A stretch of DNA of 64,000 nt from Pseudomonadota bacterium. Lineage in GTDB: Bacteria > Babelota > Babeliae > Babelales > CAIQNR01. This document shows positions 8,729 through 17,259 of the stretch, piece by piece (the first letter of the stretch is position 1; each line of letters opens with the position of its first letter). The stretch covers positions 199,762 to 263,761 of the forward strand of contig JAIYDZ010000006.1 of the NCBI GenBank assembly GCA_027487215.1, read 5' to 3'. The notes beneath the pieces are model-generated. The model had not been told where the DNA came from and did not search any database. It saw nothing but the letters and a program-made list of their open reading frames with translations. The position numbers were made by a program, and so were the translations under genes.

Positions 8729-9097
8729 ATGAATACTAAAAAATTGCTTTTTGCACTTTCGCTACTTACTTTGTCAGCTGGATCTTTTCGGTTACATGCC
8801 AGTAAAGCTGAAAATAGTTCATCTTTAAACTCGGCTCAAACAGAAAAAATTGAAAGTCTCATTAACGATGCAATTCTTTTTGTAGTTAAAGAAACTACCA
8901 CACCTGGCTTTGCAGGAGGATTTGGAACATTTCTGGGTTCACAAAATTTAAAAAATGAAACTTTATGGAAAACTATTGAAGAAAATCAAACGGTAAAAAA
9001 TAGTTTTAATGCCCTTAGAGCCGGTACATATGATCAGTTAGTCTACTACATTTACACTAGACTCAAAAAGGACTCAATGCCCAGCCCAATTAGGTAA
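8729..9097 (+). CDS. Small exported protein of unknown function
   Basis: 122 residues with a clear signal peptide (MNTKKLLFALSLLTLS..., cleavage likely after LHA near residue 25). AGGAGG at 8-nt spacing fixes the start. The mature part is short, helical and charged, with one glycine-rich spot (PGFAGGFGTFLG). I recognise no family. It is the first of four same-strand genes for exported proteins, and its segment ETLWKTIEEN faintly resembles the W-K motif shared by the next three. Confidence 0.7.
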   Translation: MNTKKLLFALSLLTLSAGSFRLHASKAENSSSLNSAQTEKIESLINDAILFVVKETTTPGFAGGFGTFLGSQNLKNETLWKTIEENQTVKNSFNALRAGTYDQLVYYIYTRLKKDSMPSPIR

Positions 9098-9143
9098 TAT
9101 AAAATTAAGTGTGACTTGAAAATTTTTATCTAAGGGAAATAGT

Positions 9144-9458
9144 ATGAAGATGATTAAAAAATTCTTGTTATTGTTAACCGCACTTACGGTCAGCTCATCA
9201 GTACAAGCTATTGATGTTCCAGAAATGTTCAATCAAAACAACGTAGTGCAACCTATGAACATTGAACAATGCCGTGCAGCAGTGAGAGTCGGTGAGTTAA
9301 GCTATCGACAAGTTCCTACAGACATACAGAATAATGCGGAATTTAAAAAACTTCAGAAAGCCTATCCAGGAGAGACTAAAAACGTAATTTATTGTATGTA
9401 CCTCAATCAACAACTAGATGACGGTATAGATGACCAATACAAACAGATGGCCCAATAA
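9144..9458 (+). CDS. Small exported Cys-pair protein, relative of the next two genes
   Basis: 104 residues, signal peptide ending about VQA (residue 22). The mature protein has one Cys near residue 40 (IEQCRAAV) and one near 88 (VIYCMYL), probably a disulfide. The block EFKKLQKAYPGETKNVIYCMYL aligns by eye with RWKELNAAFP-DLSTKVLHCLW in the following gene. No known family or catalytic motif. Confidence 0.65.
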   Translation: MKMIKKFLLLLTALTVSSSVQAIDVPEMFNQNNVVQPMNIEQCRAAVRVGELSYRQVPTDIQNNAEFKKLQKAYPGETKNVIYCMYLNQQLDDGIDDQYKQMAQ

Positions 9459-9524
9459 AATCAATTATGAAGTATTGGCTCTACCTGAAAACACGTTGAA
9501 CTCACTAAAGTGTAATCTTTAAAA

Positions 9525-9550
9525 AATGGAGAATTATAATGGAGAATTAT
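9525..9550 (+). repeat. 13-bp tandem duplication in the ribosome-binding region
   Basis: AATGGAGAATTAT occurs twice head to tail (9525-9537, 9538-9550) directly before the start codon of the next gene. Each copy carries a GGAG site and an ATG. The upstream ATG at 9526 opens an eight-codon ORF ending in TAA at 9550-9552, which overlaps the true start as TAATG. Confidence 0.9.
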
Positions 9551-9551
9551 A

Positions 9552-10106
9552 ATGAAAAAAAATTTACTCTTTACCATTGCGCTTAGCGCACTTACCGTTA
9601 CGGCACAGTTACACGCACGTTCAGAACTAGAATCAATTACTCATAAACACATGAATAACTTAAAAGCTGAATGTATCGCCGCTGCACAATTACAAAAGAT
9701 TCTTGAGCCCGCACCATCAGAACTTAAGCGCCTTGAAAAAGATGCTCGCTGGAAAGAACTGAACGCAGCTTTTCCTGACCTGAGTACAAAAGTTCTGCAT
9801 TGCTTATGGGCAGACACTGAAAAATCTCGACTCTCAAGTCATAGTTCAGTCCTTGACGAAGAAAGTAATTCACCACGTGATGGTGAATTTGCTGACAGAG
9901 CAACAGGAAGATGGCGAAAAGGTTCTACTCATACATCACCATCCACATCAGGCTCAGAACTCAACCATCAAGATAGTAGTGGAAAACAATGGAAATCTCT
10001 GGCTAATGATGATAATAAAGATAGATCGAACTGGAACTCCTCAAGCTCAGAGTTAGAAAATAATGAAGTTTTTGAGAGCGAACAAGATGATGAAAGCTAT
10101 ATTTAA
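9552..10106 (+). CDS. Exported Cys-pair protein with a disordered Ser/Asn/Asp-rich tail
   Basis: 184 residues with signal peptide (about 1-22, ending LHA). Residues about 35-95 form the same helical Cys-pair unit as in the preceding gene (AECIAAAQ ... RWKELNAAFP ... VLHCLW). The rest, from about residue 100, is low-complexity: rich in Ser, Asn, Asp, Glu and His, with no predicted fold. The start is preceded by the duplicated GGAG element. The extra tail distinguishes it from its neighbour; function unknown. Confidence 0.65.
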   Translation: MKKNLLFTIALSALTVTAQLHARSELESITHKHMNNLKAECIAAAQLQKILEPAPSELKRLEKDARWKELNAAFPDLSTKVLHCLWADTEKSRLSSHSSVLDEESNSPRDGEFADRATGRWRKGSTHTSPSTSGSELNHQDSSGKQWKSLANDDNKDRSNWNSSSSELENNEVFESEQDDESYI

Positions 10107-10258
10107 ACTACTTTAAGGTTAAAAACAGCTAACTGGTACTGTAACTAAAATTACACATCATTGAGCTTGAGTCTTTAAGATTTAAGGTTAGTTAATTTAC
10201 AGCATTGAAAACAACAGCTCAGACGTGTTATTATAAAATTATGAGGAGGTTATTAACG

Positions 10259-11515
10259 ATGAAAAAAAATAAATTTTCTTTAGTATTATTGCTTTCACTT
10301 ATGGGTGCTAGCTTAAGAGCTGAACAAACAGATCTACCTACTGATGATCTTACAGATTCAATCAGTCAAGCTATCGACCTTCAAGACAAAAAATTACCTG
10401 AAGATAATAAAATATTAGAAAACAATCAGGAAGAAGCAGAAACAAATACTAACCAAATCTCACGCCCTTCTCTAGAAGAACAACCAGAACTTCAGATGTT
10501 TGAAAAAGACATTGAAGCTCCTCAAGTTATCAACAACACTCTTTCTGATGAAATGAAATCAACACTTTCACTTGATCAAAAAGATGCCCCAGAAAAAGAA
10601 GATTCTGAAAAAACTCAACCTGAAGAAATAAAAAGTGCTGAATCTCAGCCAGAAACAGAAAAAACAGTTACTGTAGTTGAACATACACCTGATATTTCTT
10701 TTTTACCTCAAGCAAAAATTTATGGTGGATGGGAAGGTATTCCTGCCGATCAGAAAAAAGAAATTAAAGCTTCTGATGTGTGGAAAGAACTAAAAGCTGA
10801 TCATAAAAGTGCAACTGATCCAGAGCTTTATCGATTATATATTGCTGAGACTACAACATCGCAAAAAGCAGACAAAACTCCAGTAGCACCTGAAAAAAAG
10901 AGCGCTACCGATGATAAAACTAAAAGTACCGATTCAAAACACAAAGCAACACCCGAAGAACTTTATATCCATGTGCTGCGCGAAGCTCAACCAAACGCTT
11001 CACACGCTCAGTTTGAAACTGCACTTGAAGAGTTTCGTAGCGCAATGGCACAGTATGTAAAAGAATTTTCTCACTCAGATAAAGTTGATGAGTTTTCTAA
11101 TAACATATCTGTGGCTCCTGAAAAACCTGTTATTAAAGAGCTGGTCAAAGAAGAAAAAACAGAACCTGCAGCTCAAGTTGAAAAAGCAAAACCAGTAGTA
11201 AACACTGAGCAAATGACTGCACCAATTCAAGTAGAACCTGTTAATCCAGCGACTGAAGAAAAATCTCTTGAGCCTGAAGTTCCAGCCGAAAAGCAACCAG
11301 AAGAACAAAAGTCTTTAAAAGAAGAAAAAACTGAAAACGCTCCAGCAGCAAAAGAATTACTTGAAATAGAACCCGCTGCACCGGCACCAGAAGTAGTTTT
11401 ACCAATGACACCAAAAGATCCTGTTGCACCACAATCTCAAGAAATAAAATTACCAACAGATACTACTCAAAAAGCTGAAGCTCCACTTCTGGATCTTCCT
11501 GAGCCACAATTTTAA
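10259..11515 (+). CDS. Exported, largely disordered Glu/Pro/Lys-rich protein
   Basis: 418 residues from the ATG at 10259, which has AGGAGG 8 nt upstream; the longer frame from 10205 would place that site inside the gene. A signal peptide (to about LRA, residue 20) is followed by an acidic, Pro/Glu/Lys/Gln-rich chain typical of disordered spacer proteins. One island, DVWKELKADHK...ELYRLYIAE near residue 175, resembles the W-K-E-L motif of the two preceding genes. A second helical island (EELYIHVLREAQ...) is near 240. No known family. A strong terminator follows 28 bp after the stop. Confidence 0.65.
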   Translation: MKKNKFSLVLLLSLMGASLRAEQTDLPTDDLTDSISQAIDLQDKKLPEDNKILENNQEEAETNTNQISRPSLEEQPELQMFEKDIEAPQVINNTLSDEMKSTLSLDQKDAPEKEDSEKTQPEEIKSAESQPETEKTVTVVEHTPDISFLPQAKIYGGWEGIPADQKKEIKASDVWKELKADHKSATDPELYRLYIAETTTSQKADKTPVAPEKKSATDDKTKSTDSKHKATPEELYIHVLREAQPNASHAQFETALEEFRSAMAQYVKEFSHSDKVDEFSNNISVAPEKPVIKELVKEEKTEPAAQVEKAKPVVNTEQMTAPIQVEPVNPATEEKSLEPEVPAEKQPEEQKSLKEEKTENAPAAKELLEIEPAAPAPEVVLPMTPKDPVAPQSQEIKLPTDTTQKAEAPLLDLPEPQF

Positions 11516-11543
11516 TAGTCATAAATTTCTGTTAACACTGTAG

Positions 11544-11571
11544 AAAAGGGAACACACTGTTCCCTTTTTTT
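11544..11571 (+). terminator. Rho-independent terminator
   Basis: GGGAACA (11548-11554) pairs with TGTTCCC (11558-11564) over a 3-nt loop, preceded by four A and followed by seven T. It closes the run of four exported-protein genes and separates them from glmU. Confidence 0.9.
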
Positions 11572-11713
11572 ATGCCTTTAAGCGTACGGCTCAGAGTGCC
11601 TCCTGTTGCCGCAATAGCGATATGTAATCTCACATAGACCTGCTCTTTTATTTTTGTTAGGATACTGTCAAATTTCTTACCATTTTCACCCATCATGAAA
11701 AAGGAGCTCTTTA

Positions 11714-13168
11714 ATGACACGTCATACAAAGGCTCAAAGTATCCAAGCAATTATCCTTGCTGCAGGAGCATCTTCACGCTTTAAAACTGGTCGTACTAAA
11801 TTAGTAGAAAAAATTTGTGGTCGTTCAATGGTTCTCTATCCAACCGATATTTTTGTGAACCTCAACATTCCCACAGTCATGGTTGTCGGCTTTCAAAAAG
11901 ATATTCTTGAAGAAGTAGTAAAAGAAGAATTTGGAAATAAAGTTACGTTCATTCATCAACAAGAACAACGTGGAACTGGTCACGCAATTCAATGCACACG
12001 CGATTCATGGCACGCTGACACTATTCTAGTAATAAATGGTGACATGCCCTTAGTCACTCAAGAAAACATCGAAAAATTAATTAAAAAACATCACGATAAC
12101 GACGCTACTATTTCTTTTGCAACCGCACATCATTGTGATCCTGAAGCCATGTATGGCCGTGTTATTCAAGGTGACGACTCTATCAAAATTATTGAAGCCA
12201 AAGATTTTGAAGGCGATTTAAGCGAACAGTGTTGTATCAACGCTGGAATCTATCTTATTAAGCGTTCATTTTTAGAAAACTATTTGGACAAACTCCAACC
12301 AAGCGCAGTAACCAAAGAATGGTACATCACCGACCTTATTAATATTGCAAGCGCACATAAACTTACCGTACAAACGGTTGCTGTTCCTTTTGACCGGATC
12401 CGTGGAGTGAATGATTTTAAAGAATTGTGGGCAGCAGAACAGATCAAAAAATCTGAAATCATTCAACACTGGATGAGCAATGGTGTTCGCTTTGCCGTAG
12501 CTCACAATGTGCAAATTGACTGGAATGTAACGATTGAATCAGGTACTTCAATCGGATCTGGTGCACAACTTCTTGGTAACACAAAAATTGGAAAAGATTG
12601 CGCCATTGAAGCTTTTACCTGTTTAAAAAATGCAATAATTGGTAACCGAACAACTGTGTATGCAAACAGCGTTATTGAGAAATCTGAAATTGGCGCAGAC
12701 TGTTTTGTCGGACCCTTTAGTTTTATTCACGGCAACTCAACACTTAACAACAATGCAACCATCGGCAGCTTTGTTGAGGTTAATCGCAGTGAAATTGGTG
12801 CATTTAGCAAAGCAAAACACTTGTCATACCTTGGCGACACTACCGTTGGTCAAAAAGTAGCACTCGGTGCTGGACTTGTTACCTGTAACTATGACGGCAT
12901 CAACAAACATAAAACCATCATTAAAGACAATGCGTTTATTGGTGGAAATAATACCATTGTGGCACCTGTAGTTATTGACGAATCTGCAATCACTGCGGCC
13001 GGTTCAACCATTACTGAAAATGTCCCTGCGCATGCACTTGCAATTGGCCGTGCACGACAAATAAATAAAGAAGGATATGCTGACAAAGTCAGAGCTAAAC
13101 AGACTATTAAACCATTGGCTTCTGCCATGACAGAAGCTCTTAAAACAACTTATGAATCACAACAATGA
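11714..13168 (+). CDS. glmU: Bifunctional UDP-N-acetylglucosamine pyrophosphorylase / glucosamine-1-phosphate N-acetyltransferase
   Basis: 484 residues, near the usual 450-460. It makes UDP-GlcNAc for peptidoglycan (and LPS, if present) from glucosamine-1-phosphate, acetyl-CoA and UTP. The N-terminal nucleotidyltransferase begins with IILAAGASSRFKTGRTK (family LAAGxGTRM...K). From about residue 255 the sequence becomes left-handed beta-helix hexapeptide repeats ([IV]-G-x-x-[TA]). The acetyltransferase site is seen in KAKHLSYLGDTTVG and GLVTCNYDG. AAGGAG 8 nt upstream fixes the start. Its stop overlaps the sbcD start (ATGA). Confidence 0.95.
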   Translation: MTRHTKAQSIQAIILAAGASSRFKTGRTKLVEKICGRSMVLYPTDIFVNLNIPTVMVVGFQKDILEEVVKEEFGNKVTFIHQQEQRGTGHAIQCTRDSWHADTILVINGDMPLVTQENIEKLIKKHHDNDATISFATAHHCDPEAMYGRVIQGDDSIKIIEAKDFEGDLSEQCCINAGIYLIKRSFLENYLDKLQPSAVTKEWYITDLINIASAHKLTVQTVAVPFDRIRGVNDFKELWAAEQIKKSEIIQHWMSNGVRFAVAHNVQIDWNVTIESGTSIGSGAQLLGNTKIGKDCAIEAFTCLKNAIIGNRTTVYANSVIEKSEIGADCFVGPFSFIHGNSTLNNNATIGSFVEVNRSEIGAFSKAKHLSYLGDTTVGQKVALGAGLVTCNYDGINKHKTIIKDNAFIGGNNTIVAPVVIDESAITAAGSTITENVPAHALAIGRARQINKEGYADKVRAKQTIKPLASAMTEALKTTYESQQ

Positions 13169-14406
13169 TCAAAGTTATCCATACTGCAGACATCCATTTC
13201 GGGATGGAAAATTACGGCAAGATTGATCCAAAGACGGGTATCCACTCCCGTCTTTTGGACTTTGAAAAAGCACTTAATTTTTGTATTGATGTAGCACTTG
13301 ATCAAAAAGTCGATCTCTTTCTTTTTTCAGGGGACGCTTACAAAACTGCCCATCCAACTCCTACTCAACAAAAGCTTTTAATGCAGTGCTTGTTACGTTT
13401 ACATAAAGCTGGCATACCCATTGTAATGGTGGTCGGTAATCATGATAACGCACTCAGTTTTGGTAAAGCACACAGCTTTGAAATTTTTGGTGATATGCCC
13501 CTTGATGGGTTTCACATTATGGCCAAACCAGAATGTATCACTCTTTCAACCAAAAATGGACCGCTACAAGTAGTGGGAATTCCGTGGCCCACACGAAATA
13601 CCATCAGTTTAAAAACAAAAAATATTTCAATGTCTCCCGAACAGATTACTCAATATATTTCGCAAGCAGTAACAGCAATTGTTAAAGACTTTGCACAGAA
13701 ACTTGATCCACAAATTCCGTCGATTTTAGCAGGTCATTTAACAGTAAGTTCTGGAGTGTTTTCAGGTTCTGAAAAACGTGCAATTTATGGAAACGATCCA
13801 GTATTTTTACCTTCACAACTTGCTATTGAACCATTTGATTACGTAGCGCTCGGGCACCTTCATCGCTATCAGGATCTTAATAAAAATGGCTATCCTGCAC
13901 TTGTCTATTCAGGATCTATTGAACGGGTTGATTTTGGTGAAAGAAAAGAACCAAAGGGATTTTGTCTGGTTAATATTGCACGAAATGCAACAACTCATAA
14001 ATTTATAGAAGGCCCAATGCGCTCTTTTATTCAGATAGAAGTAACCTTAGATGAAACGGATGACAACCATACTGCCCAAATCTTAAAAGAACTTCAAAAA
14101 CATACAATTGCCGACGCGGTCTTAAAAATTCTTTATCACGTACCTGCTGGCAAAAAAGACATGGTTGATTTAGCAACAATTGAACGCGCATGCATCAACG
14201 CACAATATCTGGTCGGCGTTATTCCCCTACGAAAAACATTACAACGAGAAAAGCGTATTGGCGTAAATGTTGAGATGGATATTGAAACACTGCTAAACAA
14301 CTATTTTGAAAACAAACCAGAATTAAAGGCCCGTAAAGAAGAACTCGTGCAACACGCTTTATCTCTTTATCAGGCCTCGCATAATCATACTGAATGCGGC
14401 GAGTAA
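13165..14406 (+). CDS. sbcD: SbcD/Mre11-type metallophosphoesterase (DNA repair exonuclease subunit)
   Basis: 413 residues. The five phosphoesterase motifs are visible: HTADIHFG at the N-terminus, LFLFSGDAYK, VVGNHDN near residue 94, AGHLTVS near 195, and ALGHLHRYQ near 230, giving the two-metal nuclease site. SbcD works with the SMC-like ATPase SbcC to open hairpins and process DNA ends. No sbcC is adjacent; the gene is instead translationally coupled to glmU, so its partner must lie elsewhere or the protein acts alone. Confidence 0.85.
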   Translation: MIKVIHTADIHFGMENYGKIDPKTGIHSRLLDFEKALNFCIDVALDQKVDLFLFSGDAYKTAHPTPTQQKLLMQCLLRLHKAGIPIVMVVGNHDNALSFGKAHSFEIFGDMPLDGFHIMAKPECITLSTKNGPLQVVGIPWPTRNTISLKTKNISMSPEQITQYISQAVTAIVKDFAQKLDPQIPSILAGHLTVSSGVFSGSEKRAIYGNDPVFLPSQLAIEPFDYVALGHLHRYQDLNKNGYPALVYSGSIERVDFGERKEPKGFCLVNIARNATTHKFIEGPMRSFIQIEVTLDETDDNHTAQILKELQKHTIADAVLKILYHVPAGKKDMVDLATIERACINAQYLVGVIPLRKTLQREKRIGVNVEMDIETLLNNYFENKPELKARKEELVQHALSLYQASHNHTECGE

Positions 14407-14407
14407 A

Positions 14408-15430
14408 CTACTTTACGTACACAATATCATAAGAAGACAAAAGCTTTGCATGATATTCATCGAGCATTTTTTGATATTTTGGAAAACGTAATTGATCAGC
14501 AATTTCACGACGTCTTTCATCAAGTGTTTTTGCATGTTCTTTTTTACGTTTAACGAGTCTAATGGCCTCATATCCTTCTTCAGATTCCAGTGCACGAATC
14601 TCGCCTGGTTTCATATCGACAATGAATTTCCTGTCGTCTGCAATTTCATCAAGCTCAAGCCAATAAGTAACACCCCATTGCACGCGTTCTACGTACTGAC
14701 CATCATACATAAGCGCATCAATCTCTTTTTGTGTCCATTCATCTTTAAGTAATGTGCCTTTTTCAATTCGAAATGCAGCAGGTTCTATTACAGGATTTTT
14801 TTTGTAATACTCTTCAATTTCCTGTTCTGTAACAATGAGTTTGCCAATAATCAAATGCTGCATTAAATCGCCAACTACATAAGAAATGGCAAGTTCTTTT
14901 TTACCTTCTTCAAGCGAATAGCCTTCCTTTGCAAACAGCTCCTGAATCTGTACATCACTAATTCCATGCACTTCACGCAAAGAAGTTAAATGTTTTTCAA
15001 CACGCTCTTCAGGGTAAGGCATGTGATAGACCCCAAGCCCTTCTCCATAACATTTAATACGATCAAGAATAACTTCTTGCTCAGTGCGTTCTCTTCCGTC
15101 TAAAGACTTACGAGAAAGATCAAGCGACGTAATAATAATAGGGTCCGTGTGACTGCTGTAAATAACGATTTTAATTTGATTAACCAGACTAAGTGCAGGT
15201 TTTGCGGGTTCTTTCTTAACAGGTTTTGGCGTAGCTACACAAGGAGTAACAACACTTTTAGAGACATCCGCCTCTTTTACAGCTGGTGTGGCAAGATCTT
15301 TAACTGCATTAACTTTTTTTGACACAGACGCAGACTCAACCAGCTCTTTTTTTTCAGTTGATTCCTGTTGCCCGCGTACTACAGCTACACATGAAAGTAC
15401 TAGAAAGATTTTTAAACCAAAACGTTTCAT
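14408..15430 (-). CDS. SurA/PpiC-like exported peptidyl-prolyl isomerase or chaperone
   Basis: 340 residues from ATG 15430, which has AAGGAG 8 nt upstream (a GTG three codons earlier overlaps that site). The signal peptide is MKRFGLKIFLVLSCVAVVRG, followed by a Lys/Val/Ala-rich linker to about residue 80. From there it reads like a SurA N-terminal chaperone domain (IKIVIYSS...DPIIITSLDL; later ELFAKEGYSLEE) and a C-terminal parvulin-like part with GEIRALESEEGYEAIRLVKR. The end (LDERRREIADQLRF) is typical of SurA. It would fold outer-membrane proteins in the periplasm. The parvulin domain looks short, so isomerase activity is uncertain. Confidence 0.72.
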   Translation of the reverse strand: MKRFGLKIFLVLSCVAVVRGQQESTEKKELVESASVSKKVNAVKDLATPAVKEADVSKSVVTPCVATPKPVKKEPAKPALSLVNQIKIVIYSSHTDPIIITSLDLSRKSLDGRERTEQEVILDRIKCYGEGLGVYHMPYPEERVEKHLTSLREVHGISDVQIQELFAKEGYSLEEGKKELAISYVVGDLMQHLIIGKLIVTEQEIEEYYKKNPVIEPAAFRIEKGTLLKDEWTQKEIDALMYDGQYVERVQWGVTYWLELDEIADDRKFIVDMKPGEIRALESEEGYEAIRLVKRKKEHAKTLDERRREIADQLRFPKYQKMLDEYHAKLLSSYDIVYVK

Positions 15431-15565
15431 ACTGTGCACTCCTTATAATCAACTCTTATGCGTAATTTCTAACAGAGCGAGCAATGAGCTCAAACTGCTT
15501 ATAATCGTATTGTTTTTGTGTAAGTATGCACTGTATTTTTAAAATAGTCTTTATCTTAATAAGTC

Positions 15566-15645
15566 AAAAAAATGTCTGGGGTAATAGATTTGTTATAATT
15601 TTTTGAGTACACGACTCTTTTTTACAAATAAATTACGCCCAGACA
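15566..15645 (-). terminator. Long-stem terminator of the small lipoprotein gene
   Basis: TGTCTGGG-GTAAT (15573-15585) pairs with ATTAC-G-CCCAGACA (15632-15645), 13 pairs with one bulged base. Inner pairs ATTTGT/ACAAAT and GAGT/ACTC extend the structure. Read on the minus strand it is followed at once by seven T (15566-15572), as in an intrinsic terminator. The loop region is unusually long (46 nt) for a simple terminator. Confidence 0.7.
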
Positions 15646-15695
15646 GCATTTACTAACAAAAAAAGCTAACGCATTTTTTTAGTAGTAATATAAAA

Positions 15696-15878
15696 CTACT
15701 CTACATCAGATGTAGGAGCTTCTACTTCTACACCAGCTTCTGCAGCCATATCTGCAACTGATTCTACTGGAGCTGCTTCATGTGTTGCGCCACAGCATGG
15801 TTTTTTGCTAAAAAATTCACAACCGGTAAGAACTACTGGTAATGCAATAACCAAAAGGTAAAAAGATAATTTTTTCAT
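15696..15878 (-). CDS. Small lipoprotein
   Basis: 60 residues from ATG 15878 (AAAGGAT upstream). It is a lipoprotein: signal MKKLSFYLLVIALPVVLTGC with lipobox LTGC, so the mature protein of about 41 residues starts at Cys20. The remainder is short, with a CC pair (KKPCCGATHE) and an acidic Val/Glu/Ala tail. No fold or function can be assigned. It has its own 3' terminator and would be processed by Lgt and LspA. Confidence 0.75.
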   Translation of the reverse strand: MKKLSFYLLVIALPVVLTGCEFFSKKPCCGATHEAAPVESVADMAAEAGVEVEAPTSDVE

Positions 15879-15999
15879 AGTGAACGATCCTTTCATTAAG
15901 TAAGTCATTTAAAATTGACTTATTTTTTCATCAGGTTATAAACAGTACCATAGAATGGTTAGGTATGCAAAAAGACACTAAAATGGAGTCCTTTAATCT

Positions 16000-16689
16000 A
16001 TGCGCCCAAAATATATCGCTTTTATTATCCCGCTCATTTTGACCCTCTCAACATCTCTTATAAGTAAACCAGAAAATGAAATTTCCTCAAAAACCCCTCA
16101 GCTTTTTAATGAAATCCAAAAATCTTTATTTTTAAATAATAATGAAAAAATACAAGAAATTATTGAAGACGACCCCAATCGTTTATACAGTATTCATCAA
16201 GAAACAACTCCCGTAGAATATGCCATTTACTTAAAGGCATGGCATGCCACCGAACTCCTTCTTGCGCTTGACCAAAAAGAGCCCCTGATTACTCACCACG
16301 GATATAAAGGCAATCCACTTATACATATGATGATTGAACAAGGTGCACCCTATTGGCTTTTAAAATCAGCCTTACAACTACAAGCTGACTTCTGTTCTGT
16401 TCTTAATCCTCAAAGACAAACAGCCCTTGAAATACTTATTGAAAATAGTGATAACCCTGATTGTGCAGGAATGCTTGCAATTGCCGGTTCGCAAGTAACT
16501 CCAGGACTTATTAAGTTCGCACTGGAACACAAAAGAATTGAAACCGCAGATATTCTTTTAGAATTTTATCGTGAAGAACTTGAAAAGCATCCAGAAGGAA
16601 ATCTACCTGAACAAAGTTGGTCGAGCGCCGACAGCGCCGATCAGCCCACTGGGTCTGAGCCCGAGGAGTGTCTTGAAACAGACATCTAA
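16000..16689 (+). CDS. Exported ankyrin-like helical protein
   Basis: 229 residues with an N-terminal signal segment (about 1-22). The body is built of helix pairs resembling degenerate ankyrin repeats: TPVEYAIYLKAWHATELLLAL, GNPLIHMMIEQGAPYWLLKSAL and QTALEILIENS, spaced about 30-35 residues. The last 29 codons are antisense to the end of comF (87-bp overlap of the two 3' ends). Ankyrin proteins of host-associated bacteria are often effectors, but nothing here fixes a target. Confidence 0.6.
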   Translation: MRPKYIAFIIPLILTLSTSLISKPENEISSKTPQLFNEIQKSLFLNNNEKIQEIIEDDPNRLYSIHQETTPVEYAIYLKAWHATELLLALDQKEPLITHHGYKGNPLIHMMIEQGAPYWLLKSALQLQADFCSVLNPQRQTALEILIENSDNPDCAGMLAIAGSQVTPGLIKFALEHKRIETADILLEFYREELEKHPEGNLPEQSWSSADSADQPTGSEPEECLETDI

Positions 16690-17259
16690 CGTGGCGCCCG
16701 TAGTCGCAACATCATCAACTAACAAAATAGTTTTACTCTTATAAAACTGAGCTTCTGGTGAAAGAATAAAAGCATCTTTTACGTTTAAGATTCGTTTATC
16801 TGCAGAAAGTTTTGCTTGATAATCTGTTTTTTTAACACGTTGTAAAAGGTGCACAACCGGCTTACCACTCGCTTTACCAATCTGTTGTGCAATAATGTCT
16901 GCCTGGTTAAACCACCGCCATGCATAGCGGGTCCAATGTAAAGGGACCGGAACGATAATATCAAAGGAGACGTGTTTTAAATCAGTTTTTTCCCATAACA
17001 GATGTCCTAAAAATACACTTGCAATCGGATCTCTTCTTTGTTTTGCAAGAACCAATGAACGCAAAGGATCCTGATACAGCCCTATGGCATACACCGGAAC
17101 TGCGTGCGTCTTAGTGATATGCAAGGTTCTTGTTACAACCGGCACAATCTCTAAAATACAAGAACTACATAAAAATTGATTGTCGTTTAAAAACTTCTGA
17201 CACTGAGTGCAATAAGACGGTGCAATAAGTTTTTTAAACCAGATAAAAATCGATTTCAT
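16603..17259 (-). CDS. comF: ComF-family amidophosphoribosyltransferase-like protein
   Basis: 218 residues from ATG 17259, which overlaps the pgpA stop (ATGA). An N-terminal zinc ribbon has two Cys pairs (CTQC near residue 17 and CSSC near 29). The C-terminal type I phosphoribosyltransferase domain carries the PRPP loop ILLVDDVATTGAT near residue 180. ComF proteins take part in natural DNA uptake with ComEC; a ComEC-like gene begins at 63269 in this window. The 3' end overlaps the convergent ankyrin-like gene by 87 bp. Confidence 0.88.
   Translation of the reverse strand: MKSIFIWFKKLIAPSYCTQCQKFLNDNQFLCSSCILEIVPVVTRTLHITKTHAVPVYAIGLYQDPLRSLVLAKQRRDPIASVFLGHLLWEKTDLKHVSFDIIVPVPLHWTRYAWRWFNQADIIAQQIGKASGKPVVHLLQRVKKTDYQAKLSADKRILNVKDAFILSPEAQFYKSKTILLVDDVATTGATLDVCFKTLLGLRPSGLIGAVGARPTLFR

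Noticed and set aside
11075-11456. Antisense Phe/Leu-rich frames opposite the Glu/Lys/Pro-rich protein.
   Set aside because: They are the reverse complement of GAA/AAA-rich codons and have no start signals.
14408-15430. Calling this gene a confirmed surA.
   Set aside because: The parvulin domain is short and its key residues cannot be placed with certainty, so only a SurA-like label is given.
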